This document shows positions 8,376-15,573 of a stretch of DNA of 41,450 nt, one piece after another. Below the pieces are notes generated by a model, which was given only the letters and a program-made list of their open reading frames with translations, made no database searches and was not told where the DNA came from. This DNA is from Verrucomicrobiota bacterium (lineage in GTDB: Bacteria; Verrucomicrobiota; Verrucomicrobiia; Chthoniobacterales; Chthoniobacteraceae), in contig BJFP01000004.1 of assembly GCA_014189875.1 (NCBI GenBank), forward strand, positions 1 through 41,450, given 5' to 3'. Within the stretch, counting starts at the first letter, position 1; each line of letters begins with the position of its first letter. Position numbers and translations under genes: made by a program.

Positions 8376-9191
8376 TCAGCAGCCGAACGTCTTCCGCAGA
8401 TACTCGCGACTGCGCGTGGCGATCGCCTCCGGGCCTTCGTCGAAATTGAACACCTCGACCGACACGGTGCCGTCGTAGCCCGCATCGCGCAGCGCGGCGG
8501 CGATGGGCGCAAAGTCCATGTCGCCGAAGCCGGGCCCCTTGAGGTTCGGATCGTTCGCGTGGAAATATTCGAACTTCCCCGCACTCTCGCGGATGATCTG
8601 CGGAATCGGCGTGCCCTCGGAACTCATCGCCTTCACATCGAGAATGATGCTCATCGCCTTGCTCGCAAACTGCGCCGCGAAGCGCCGCCCCTCGGCGGCC
8701 GTGTTCACAAAGTTCGTCTCGTTCGGCGCGAGCGGCTCGAAGCACAGCACGACTCCTCGTTCCTCCGCACGCTTCACCGCGGCGCGGAAAACCTCCGTCG
8801 CCCACGCCCACGCCTGCTCATAAGTCACGCCATCCATCAGGTTCCTCTGCTTCGGCGAGCCGACCACGATGCGCGTGCCGCCGAGATCCGCGCAGCAGTC
8901 CACCAGCGCGACAAAATAATCCGAAGTCCGCGCACGCACCGCCGCGTCGGGATGCGTGAGGTAAATCCCTTCCGTCTGCACGAGCACCCAGTGCAGCCCG
9001 CTGATGCCGATTCCGATCTTCGCCACGAGCGCCCGGATGCGCGCACGCTCCGCAGCGGAAATCTCCGTGACACTTTTCGCGATGGTGAACGGCGCGATCT
9101 CCACGAAGTCATACCCCGCCTTTTTCGCGAACGCGAAAGTGTCCTCGAGCGACCAGTCTTTGAAAATCTCGTTGCAGATTCCGAATTTCAT
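8376..9191 (-). CDS. Sugar phosphate isomerase/epimerase-like TIM-barrel protein
   Basis: This 271-residue protein is of the xylose isomerase-like TIM-barrel superfamily (AP endonuclease 2 fold). MKFGICNEIF begins the first strand, so ATG 9191 is used although the frame stays open to 9281. The four expected metal-binding residues are visible: Glu152 (CFEPLAPNETNF), Asp185 (IILDVKAM), His211 (YFHANDPN) and Glu246 (VSVEVFNF). Such proteins isomerise or epimerise keto-sugars or inositol derivatives, but the substrate cannot be read from sequence. No signal peptide is seen. The neighbours are not sugar genes, so the pathway is unknown. Confidence 0.88.
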   Translation of the reverse strand: MKFGICNEIFKDWSLEDTFAFAKKAGYDFVEIAPFTIAKSVTEISAAERARIRALVAKIGIGISGLHWVLVQTEGIYLTHPDAAVRARTSDYFVALVDCCADLGGTRIVVGSPKQRNLMDGVTYEQAWAWATEVFRAAVKRAEERGVVLCFEPLAPNETNFVNTAAEGRRFAAQFASKAMSIILDVKAMSSEGTPIPQIIRESAGKFEYFHANDPNLKGPGFGDMDFAPIAAALRDAGYDGTVSVEVFNFDEGPEAIATRSREYLRKTFGC

Positions 9192-9252
9192 CCGCGCACA
9201 TTGCCGTGCGTATTGCGCCATGGGGAAGCGGAAAGTCGAGACGCTGCGCCGT

Positions 9253-9361
9253 CCGTAGCCGGGACTTTCCAGTCCCGGCACTCACCGGATGAAACCGCGC
9301 AAACAAGTGTGGAAAAGTTTCCGGCTGCTGCGAGCGCCGGGGCTGGAAAGCCCCCGCTACC
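9253..9361. repeat. Two hairpins with mutually inverted ends between two minus-strand genes
   Basis: GCCGGGACT/AGTCCCGGC form a 9-bp stem (9258-9279) with loop TTCC. A second stem GGGGCT/AGCCCC lies near 9339-9354. The outer flanks CCGTAGCCGG and CCCCGCTACCGACGG also pair imperfectly, so the whole 9253-9361 stretch can fold as one branched structure. The unit is not a short tandem repeat, unlike other gaps. Confidence 0.75.
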
Positions 9362-9368
9362 GACGGGC

Positions 9369-9899
9369 CTACCGGATTCCGCGGGCGATGTATTCGCGCG
9401 ACAGCGTGACGTAGCGGTCGGCCCACGTGCGGATGCCAGACTGCTCTTCGAGCGTGAGCGCGCGGACGACTTTTGCGGGCGTGCCGAGGATGAGCGAGCC
9501 GGGAGGGAACACTTTTCCGCCGGTGACGATGGCGCCCGCGCCGACGATCGAGCGCGCGCCAATTTCCGCACCGTCGAGGACGATGGCACCCATGCCCACG
9601 AGGACTTCATCGGCGATCTTGCACGCGTGAAGTATGGCCTTGTGACCGACGGTGACGAGTTCGCCGACTTCGGTGCCGAAATCGTCGGCGAGATGCACGA
9701 CCGCACCGTCCTGAATGTTCGAGCGCGGGCCGATAACGATGCGGTGGATGTCCGCACGCAGGACGCACTGGAACCACACGCTCGACTCCTCGCCGAGCGT
9801 CACGTCGCCGATGACGGTGGCATTTGCCGCAGTGAATGCCGTGGGGTGAATGCGCGGTGAACTGTCGAGGTGCTGCGCGATCCGCTGTGGAAAATCCAT
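9369..9899 (-). CDS. Gamma carbonic anhydrase-like hexapeptide-repeat protein
   Basis: This 176-residue left-handed beta-helix protein has hexapeptide repeats from IHPTAF through VGAGAIV. The zinc-ligand His residues of the gamma carbonic anhydrase/YrdA group are at 69 (GAVVHL), 86 (TVGHKA) and 91 (AILHAC). It also has the conserved Asp/Arg (RADIHRI) and NIQDGAVVH. ATG 9899 is preferred because the longer frame (9965) runs into the repeat-containing gap. It probably hydrates CO2 or is a non-catalytic metal-binding homologue; activity cannot be told from sequence. Confidence 0.9.
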   Translation of the reverse strand: MDFPQRIAQHLDSSPRIHPTAFTAANATVIGDVTLGEESSVWFQCVLRADIHRIVIGPRSNIQDGAVVHLADDFGTEVGELVTVGHKAILHACKIADEVLVGMGAIVLDGAEIGARSIVGAGAIVTGGKVFPPGSLILGTPAKVVRALTLEEQSGIRTWADRYVTLSREYIARGIR

Positions 9900-9960
9900 G
9901 CCGGGAAGCTGCCCGGCGCGGCGTGAAAAATCAACGGCAGACGGTCGTGATTCAATTTGA

Positions 9961-10052
9961 ACCACGAATGGACACGAATGGATTCCAGAGGACGGAGCGA
10001 CAGGAAACGCCGCCTGCCTCGTTCCATTCGTGTCTCTTCGTGTTCATTCGTG
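9961..10052. repeat. Inverted decamer arrays (unit CACGAATGGA)
   Basis: The left arm has two tandem CACGAATGGA units (9963-9982). The right arm has three decamers TCCATTCGTG, TCTCTTCGTG, TTCATTCGTG (10023-10052). The loop is about 40 bases. The 369-base gap 9900-10268 between the divergent carbonic anhydrase-like gene and HU otherwise contains an AT tract GGTTTTTTAAAAACC (about 10157-10171) and TTGACT at 10173-10178, which may belong to the HU promoter. No gene is seen. Confidence 0.88.
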
Positions 10053-10268
10053 GTTTCCGTCCAGTTGCCGCAACCCCCGGAGGATGCAGCCCGTATTCAC
10101 CGCGAATCCGGCACGGTTCCTGAACCGGCGACGCACGCGCACGCGCACGGCGGAAGGTTTTTTAAAAACCCATTGACTCGCCGATTTTCGGGTGACACAC
10201 AGCGGCCCGAATCCGACCGGTGGATTCGCCTCGCAATACCACTCACCCCACCCAGAACTCATCATCCC

Positions 10269-10544
10269 ATGAACAAGGCAGAACTCGTTTGCAGCGTGCA
10301 GAAAAACCTCGGCAAAGAAGTGAGCAAGGCCGCCGCCGAGAAGGCGGTGAACGCGGTCATCGAATCCATCGCGGCAACGCTGAGGAAGGGGAAGAACGTG
10401 CAGCTCATCGGCTTTGGCACGTTCAAGGTCGTGCACCGCAAGGCGCGCATGGGCGTGAATCCGAAATCCCTCGAGCCGCTGAAGATCAAGGCATCGAAGT
10501 CGGTGAAATTTGCAGTCGGGAAAGAGCTGAAGTCGAAGCTCTGA
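10269..10544 (+). CDS. HU/IHF-family DNA-binding protein
   Basis: This 91-residue nucleoid protein has the DNABII signature: MNKAELVCSVQKNLG at the start, IGFGTFKVVHRKARMGVNPKS (about 46-66) with the beta-arm that inserts into the minor groove, and VKFAVGKELKSKL at the end. The arm reads RMGVNPKSLEPLKI in place of the common GRNPxTGEEI. It is single-copy in the window, transcribed alone, followed by a terminator-like hairpin. HU bends and compacts DNA. Whether this copy is HU or an IHF subunit cannot be settled. Confidence 0.95.
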   Translation: MNKAELVCSVQKNLGKEVSKAAAEKAVNAVIESIAATLRKGKNVQLIGFGTFKVVHRKARMGVNPKSLEPLKIKASKSVKFAVGKELKSKL

Positions 10545-10550
10545 GCGTCG

Positions 10551-10575
10551 CGCCGGCCTTGGCGTGATTTTTTCA
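10551..10575 (+). terminator. Probable intrinsic terminator after the HU gene
   Basis: Six bases after the HU stop, GCGCC GGCCTT GGCGT forms a short GC stem, followed by GATTTTTTC. The stem is only 4-5 bp, so strength is uncertain. Confidence 0.5.
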
Positions 10576-10583
10576 AACGCGGG

Positions 10584-10695
10584 GGCGCAAAGACGCGACG
10601 GAGAAAAACGCAAAGGCGATGACGCGCGCTCCACATGTCGCTGCGATCTGTCTGCTGTCCTCGCTGCGCCTCTGCGTCTCTGCGTCTCTGCGTCT
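10584..10695. repeat. Octamer array (unit CTGCGTCT) facing a degenerate inverted arm
   Basis: The right arm has four tandem octamers CTGCGCCT, CTGCGTCT, CTGCGTCT, CTGCGTCT (10664-10695). The left arm (about 10584-10617) is a degenerate complement with CGCAAAGACGCGACGG and AACGCAAAGGCG. The array ends five bases before the ATG of the broken cytochrome gene. Confidence 0.8.
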
Positions 10696-10699
10696 TTTA

Positions 10700-11289
10700 A
10701 TGAGCACGAGCTTCGCCGTTCCGGCTAAGATCGCCCGAGCCCACTGTTCCCTCCTGAAATCCCCGCTCTCCCGCAGCCTGTCCGCAATCGCCGCGCTTTG
10801 CATCGCCAGCCCCGCATTTTCCGCCGCGCCGCCGAAGAAGGAGGAGGTAGAGGATCCGAATGCACCGGTGAGCTATTTCAAAAGGGTGCGTCTGATTTTT
10901 CAAGCGGAGTGCCAGGGGTGCCATCAGCCAGCGAAGGCGAAGGGCGGGTAGTGATGACGGACTTCGTGCGGCTGCTGAAGGGCGGCGACGACGCGGAGAA
11001 AGATGGGGCGGCCATCGTGCCGGGACAGCCGGAGAAATCACATCTCGTCGCGCAAATCACGCCGATGAAAGGCGTCGCAGAGATACCGCCGAAGAAGGCA
11101 CCGCTGCACGAAAGCGAAGTCGCGCTCATCAAACGCTGGATCGCCGAGGGCGCAAAGGACGACACGCCGGAGAATGCCAAGCAGCGCTTCGATGCTGAGC
11201 ATCCCCCGATTTACTCGCGGTCTCCGGTAATCGTTCCGCTCGATTTTTCACCCGATGGATCGCTGCTCGCAGTCGCGGGATTTCACGAG
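10700..11289 (+). pseudogene. WD40-type c-type cytochrome gene, frameshifted and truncated
   Basis: The first frame (10700-10951) gives a signal peptide ([20 protein letters not shown]), then [27 protein letters not shown] with a CxxCH haem site, and stops at TAG 10949. The homology resumes one frame over as VMTDFVRLLKGGDD, AAIVPGQPEKSHLVAQITP, HESEVALIKRWIAEGAKDDTP and a first WD40 strand DFSPDGSLLAVAGFH, ending near 11286. A single missing base in the codon after GGG (10947-10950) explains the break. The parent family is the long cytochrome plus WD40 protein common in Planctomycetes and Verrucomicrobia, usually several hundred residues longer. Here the rest is replaced by a DUF4160 tail. 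Confidence 0.85.
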
Positions 11290-11370
11290 GAGGAACTGCT
11301 TTCCGACTGGCAGCTTTTGGAGCAAGGCCGCAAGCCTTCCCAAATCGCGCCTTTGCAGAAAACTAACGCC
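11287..11370 (+). pseudogene. 3' remnant of a DUF4160-type gene fused to the cytochrome fragment
   Basis: Straight after AVAGFH the frame reads EEELLSDWQLLEQGRKPSQIAPLQ. This resembles the C-terminal end of DUF4160 proteins, which finish with a helix of the ELLxDWxLxR kind and a short IxPL tail. DUF4160 genes typically sit immediately upstream of a DUF2442 gene, and one follows here in the same frame at 11371. The N-terminal part of DUF4160 is missing, so this looks like a deletion or recombination junction with the cytochrome gene. Confidence 0.65.
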
Positions 11371-11673
11371 ATGAATCACCCCATTTACCGCATTACGTCC
11401 GTCGAGTGCGTCCTGCCCCACGCGCTGCGGTTGCGTTTCAACCATGGGCTGACTCGCACCATTGATTTGGAGCCGATTCTTGAGGGCGAACTCTATGGTC
11501 CGCTCCGTGACCCTGACATTCTTGCACAGGTTGCACTCGACCCGGAGATTCACACGGTTGTCTGGCCATGCGGGGCCGCCTTCGATCCGGCCACGCTGCA
11601 CGACTGGCCGGAACACGAGGCTGCTTTTCGCGCTGCGGCAGAGCGGTGGAAGCACTCCGCTGCGAGCGTCTGA
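11371..11673 (+). CDS. DUF2442 domain protein
   Basis: This 100-residue protein matches the DUF2442 pattern: YRITSVECVLPHALRLRFNHG, then DLEPILEGELYGPLRDPDILAQVALDPEIHTVVWPCGAAFDPATLHD. Proteins of this family are commonly encoded with a DUF4160 partner in a toxin-antitoxin-like pair; activity is not established here. ATG 11371 is the first in-frame Met upstream of the domain. The frame is also open through the DUF4160 remnant, so a longer fused product is possible. The base composition is a little less GC-rich than the neighbours, and the pair is typical of mobile accessory genes. Confidence 0.85.
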   Translation: MNHPIYRITSVECVLPHALRLRFNHGLTRTIDLEPILEGELYGPLRDPDILAQVALDPEIHTVVWPCGAAFDPATLHDWPEHEAAFRAAAERWKHSAASV

Positions 11674-11723
11674 GCATCCATATTCGCCGCCGCCTCTGAA
11701 TGAGCGCCACCCGGCACCCGTTC

Positions 11724-13511
11724 CTATAATTCAATCTCCACCCGCGCGCCGCTCTTTGTCAGTTTGGCCTGCACTGTCTTGGTCTTAGATCCCGAGCGCA
11801 CTTCGATCGTGTAATCGCCGAGAAAGCCGCGCACTTTTGCCACGCCCCCGCGTCCGGTCCAAGTGCTGGTGTTGGTCCACCACTTCTTAAACACGAGGTC
11901 GTACCACACCTTCCCGTGCCCGCGCGGCTGCCAATCGGCGGTCCACTGCGCCGCATTTGGAATCCAGTGGCGCTTTTCCCAAAATCCCCATGTGATGAAG
12001 CCGCTCGTCGCCGGGTGCGCGAAGACCGCGGTCATGAAGTCGCGCGTGTAATCGGCCATCACCTCGTCGTCCCACACGTTGATGTCGTGCTCCGTGATCT
12101 CGATGGGCAGCCCGAGCGCGCCGAAGCGGTTCAATATCTCCCAGACCTTGGTGATGGGTGTCAGTTGCTCGTTGAAGTGACCCTGCATTCCTATCCCCTG
12201 CACCGGCGCCTTGGCATCGAGCAGTTCCTTGATGACCCGGAAATAGCCGTCCTGATGCTCGGTGTCCGCCCCCCCGTGGGACAGGATGCTGTAGTCATTG
12301 ATGAAAAGCTTTGCCTGCGGGTCAGCTTCACGCGCGGCGCGAAATGTCTCGGCAAGGATGCCTTTGCCCAATGCGCGCTGCACATCGGTGTTGGTCACCG
12401 GCTCGTTCACCACGTCCCATTCGAGGATCTGGCCCTTGAAAGCGCCAACCTCATCACGGACGTGTTCGAGTATCCGCTTCCTCAGCGCATCCGGCTTGTC
12501 CTGCAATGCCGCCACATCCTTCGGGAGCCGCGTCCAGCCGGGCCAGAGCAAATTATGCCCGCGCACGGCGATGCCGGCGTCGCGAAGCCACTTCACGGTG
12601 TCGAGGGCACGCTGCCGGTTGCGCTCAAACTCCGGCCATTTCAGTTCGTTCTCGATAGTCACACGGTTGAATGAGTTCCTGACAAGGTCCCGGTAAGTAT
12701 CCGCGTCTGTCCCTTCATCGAGCAATGGCGACGCCCCCACCGCGCTGCCGAATCCATAGGCATGGCGCACCTGCCGGACTCGGACCTGCGCACCCGGCAG
12801 CGACTTGCCCGAGATGCTATGCACGATGACCGTCAGTTGCGCCTTGCGCATCTTTTCGATGCTCTCCGCCGCCTCCTTTCGCCAGGCGGCATCCGCGGCA
12901 CGGCCCTTGTAAGTAATCGGAGTGTAAGGCAGCCCGCCCAATGCCATGCCTTTGCCATAACTAATGACCCTCAGCCCCCCTATCTCCATCGCCTGCTTTG
13001 CGCTTCCGGCCTGGAAATGCAGCGCGATGTCTTCCTCGCCGTAGTCCATCGCGGCGACGAACGGAACATAGTATTTCGACCACGCCTTCCCGCACTCAAA
13101 GCGGAATGCCGACGACTTCGTGTAAGGCGGACGCGCCAGCTCGAAGACAAACGTTCCCTGTGCTTCGTCGCTTGCACCGGCGGCGCGCGCCCAAAACACC
13201 GCAAGCATCACCTCGCCCTTCGCCGCCTTCGCCGAGCATTTCGCATTTGTCTGGAAGCCCCACGCATTTTCCGACGCCTTCCGCACGGTCATGCGCAGCG
13301 CCTTCTCAAAACCCGGCGCACCCTTCACGTCCACGTATTCCGCGATGCCGTGCTTGTTCGTCTTTGCAAGTGCGAGCGCCATGCCTTCGAGCGCGCGCGG
13401 CGGGCTGATCTCGCGCCCGGCGGGCAGCTTCTTGAAGCGGGCATCCTGCGCAGCCATGTCCGCGAAAGCGGGCACGGCCAAGGCGAGAAAAAGGAGGATG
13501 CAGCGCAGCAC
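11724..13511 (-). CDS. Secreted endo-1,4-beta-xylanase, glycoside hydrolase family 10
   Basis: With GTG at 13511 the protein is 595 residues and starts with a signal peptide (LRCILLFLALAVPAFA). An N-terminal beta-rich region (about 20-200) resembles a carbohydrate-binding module. A GH10 catalytic barrel occupies about 220-560, with the acid/base Glu370 in WDVVNEPVTN and the nucleophile Glu474 in PIEITEHDI. HNLLWPGW and GFITWGFWEKRHW match substrate-site strands. The retaining mechanism cleaves xylan. TTG at 13535 is an alternative start; the frame stays open further upstream but would run into divergent dop. The C terminus has a short beta segment (FLGDYTIEVRSGSKTKTVQAKL). Confidence 0.93.
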   Translation of the reverse strand: MLRCILLFLALAVPAFADMAAQDARFKKLPAGREISPPRALEGMALALAKTNKHGIAEYVDVKGAPGFEKALRMTVRKASENAWGFQTNAKCSAKAAKGEVMLAVFWARAAGASDEAQGTFVFELARPPYTKSSAFRFECGKAWSKYYVPFVAAMDYGEEDIALHFQAGSAKQAMEIGGLRVISYGKGMALGGLPYTPITYKGRAADAAWRKEAAESIEKMRKAQLTVIVHSISGKSLPGAQVRVRQVRHAYGFGSAVGASPLLDEGTDADTYRDLVRNSFNRVTIENELKWPEFERNRQRALDTVKWLRDAGIAVRGHNLLWPGWTRLPKDVAALQDKPDALRKRILEHVRDEVGAFKGQILEWDVVNEPVTNTDVQRALGKGILAETFRAAREADPQAKLFINDYSILSHGGADTEHQDGYFRVIKELLDAKAPVQGIGMQGHFNEQLTPITKVWEILNRFGALGLPIEITEHDINVWDDEVMADYTRDFMTAVFAHPATSGFITWGFWEKRHWIPNAAQWTADWQPRGHGKVWYDLVFKKWWTNTSTWTGRGGVAKVRGFLGDYTIEVRSGSKTKTVQAKLTKSGARVEIEL

Positions 13512-13620
13512 GCTCGCGCTTCTACGACATTGCAACGATGACGCAAGCAGGACTCCGCTCGGCGTGCGAAAATGCGGAAGCGCTGGAAACTTCCCGCACC
13601 TTGCGTCATCTTCGCCCCAC

Positions 13621-15117
13621 ATGAGACGCGTCTTCGGAATCGAAACCGAGTATGGAATCACCGTGGACGGCATGGCCGATGTTGACGTGGTGCGCGAGAG
13701 CATCGCCATCGTGCGCAGCTACACCGAGCACGGCGCGCTGATGAAGTGGGACTACTCGACCGAGAATCCGCACCAGGACGCGCGCGGCTTCCTCGCGCCG
13801 GAACTGCGGCAGGACACGGATGAGGCCGCATACTTCGAACTCGATCGGGGCCGCAACCTCTCGCATGCCGAGATCAAAAGCGATCTAGTGCTCTCGAATG
13901 GCGCGCGCTTTTACAACGACCACGCGCACCCCGAATATTCCACGCCCGAATGCGCCACGCTCGCGGACATCGTCGCACAGGACAAGGCCGGCGAGCGCGT
14001 GCTCGAGGAATGCATGCGCCGCCGCAACGCGCACCTCCCCGCGGGCCAGCGCTGCCGGCTTTACAAAAACAACACCGACTTCCAGGGCCACAGCTACGGG
14101 TGCCACGACAATTTCCTCATGCGCCGCAAAGTCCCGTGGGACCGCATCGTGCGCGACAGCGTGTCGTTTCTCGCCACGCGTCAGCTCTTCTCGGGCGCGG
14201 GAAAACTGGGCATCGAGGGCGAAGATGAAAGCGCTCGGCCCGGGTCGTTCCAACTCGCACAGCGCAGCGATTTCTTCGAGGTGCTCACGAGCATAGACAC
14301 GATGAACCGCCGCCCCATCGTGAACACCCGCGACGAACCGCACGCCGATGGCGACCTCTACCGGCGCTTTCACATCATCGTGGGCGACGCGAACATGTCC
14401 GAGTGGGCCACCGCGATGAAGATCGGCACCACCGCGCTCGTGCTCGAACTCATCGAAAAGGATCATGCCCCGCGCATCGCGCTCGCCGATCCGATTTCCG
14501 CCACGCGCCAAATCAGCCGCGACGAGAGTTGGAAATGGATGCTCACATTTTCCGACGGACGCACCGCGAGCGCGCTCGACGTGCAACGCGAATGGCTCGA
14601 CGCCGCGCGAACGCATTGCGACCGTGACGACGACACCGCATGGGTGCTCGCCGAATGGGAAAGCGTGCTCGCGGATCTCGCGCGCGATCCGATGAGCACG
14701 CGCGACCGTTGCGACTGGGCCGCCAAGCGCTTCCTTCTCGATACCTTCCGCGAAGCCGAGAAGCTCGACTGGTCGCACCCGTGGCTCCAGGCGCTCGACC
14801 TCGAATACCACGACGTCTCGCTCGACAACGGGCTCTACTACGAACTCGCGCGCACCGGGCAGATGCGCCGCACCGTCACCGAGGAGCAGATCCGCCACGC
14901 GATCTTCTACCCGCCCGAGGGCACGCGCGCATTTTTTCGGGGCCGTGCCGTTGCGCGGTTCAATGCAGACATCACCTCGCTGCAATGGGACGCGCTCACT
15001 TTTCGCGAAGGCCCCGACGCGCTAACGTTCGCCTTCCCCCACCCTGCGTTCGACCCCGGTCTCGATCGTCTGAATTCGCTGATCCGAAACGCGACATCGC
15101 TCGAGTCACTGCGCTGA
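13621..15117 (+). CDS. dop: Dop-like Pup/UBact deamidase-depupylase (Dop/PafA family)
   Basis: This 498-residue protein is related to glutamine synthetase-type carboxylate-amine ligases. It has MRRVFGIETEYGI with metal-binding Glu8 and Glu10, FYNDHAHPEYSTPEC with the catalytic-type Asp, LYKNNTDFQGHSYGCHDNFL, and NTRDEPHADGDLYRRFHIIVGDANMSE. An insertion after KWDYSTENPHQDARGF matches the Dop-loop that separates Dop from PafA, so Dop is preferred. Dop deamidates the modifier and removes it from substrates. No Pup/UBact, PafA, proteasome subunit or ATPase gene lies in the window, so this copy is apart from its usual cluster. It is divergent from the xylanase gene. Confidence 0.88.
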   Translation: MRRVFGIETEYGITVDGMADVDVVRESIAIVRSYTEHGALMKWDYSTENPHQDARGFLAPELRQDTDEAAYFELDRGRNLSHAEIKSDLVLSNGARFYNDHAHPEYSTPECATLADIVAQDKAGERVLEECMRRRNAHLPAGQRCRLYKNNTDFQGHSYGCHDNFLMRRKVPWDRIVRDSVSFLATRQLFSGAGKLGIEGEDESARPGSFQLAQRSDFFEVLTSIDTMNRRPIVNTRDEPHADGDLYRRFHIIVGDANMSEWATAMKIGTTALVLELIEKDHAPRIALADPISATRQISRDESWKWMLTFSDGRTASALDVQREWLDAARTHCDRDDDTAWVLAEWESVLADLARDPMSTRDRCDWAAKRFLLDTFREAEKLDWSHPWLQALDLEYHDVSLDNGLYYELARTGQMRRTVTEEQIRHAIFYPPEGTRAFFRGRAVARFNADITSLQWDALTFREGPDALTFAFPHPAFDPGLDRLNSLIRNATSLESLR

Positions 15118-15259
15118 TTTCCCCGCTGCGATTTTCAGCAGCCATCGCCGCCGCCGAAACGATGCAGTCAGCATCAGCGGCGGAGGAAACTCCACGAGTA
15201 GAAAGCAGCGGCGGATCCCGATACGCGCTGGCGAACTGAATGGCGCGCCAACGGCGCAA

Positions 15260-15483
15260 CCCATACCAGCCTGGGGCAACGCCCCAGGCTGCGTGATACA
15301 AATGGCCAGAGGGCTGAAAGCCCGATCCATGTACGAACGCATGTGCGATGGGACGGGCTTTCAGCCCTTTGTTCTTTTCAACGCCAATGACCTGGGGCGC
15401 TGCCCCAGGCTGGTATGGGGACGGGCCTTTGGCCCTCCGGACAATCCCGCCCGAAACGGATCGTGCCGACATATTGTCGGCAC
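15260..15483. repeat. Nested cruciform repeat between dop and hrpA
   Basis: A perfect 19-bp inverted repeat (15260-15278 with 15401-15419, CCCATACCAGCCTGGGGCA) encloses a perfect 15-bp inverted repeat (15310-15324 with 15354-15368, AGGGCTGAAAGCCCG). Each outer arm also carries its own small hairpin, CCTGGGGCxxxGCCCCAGG. A separate 9-bp palindrome GTGCCGACA/TGTCGGCAC lies at 15463-15483. The 15118-15573 gap otherwise has no gene. The open frame of hrpA runs back into this repeat, so repeat-derived codons should not be taken as protein. Confidence 0.9.
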
Positions 15484-15573
15484 CACATTGCGGCACCGCG
15501 CCGTCGTGTTTCATGCGAAGCAAAAGTTCCCCGGTTTACTCCCGCGCAACCATCGTTAGCTTGCGCGCCCACG

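Noticed and set aside
8313-9860. A 515-codon open frame on the plus strand over the TIM-barrel and carbonic anhydrase-like genes
   Set aside because: It covers two well-supported minus-strand genes and the repeat between them.
10619-10699. A longer N terminus for the broken cytochrome gene
   Set aside because: It translates an octamer repeat array. The signal peptide starts after ATG 10700.
15161-15238. A 25-codon open frame after dop as a possible Pup/UBact gene
   Set aside because: It lacks the modifier-like C-terminal end and the expected composition, and it is probably chance.
15415-15573. N-terminal extension of HrpA
   Set aside because: The sequence is an intergenic cruciform repeat and not conserved protein.
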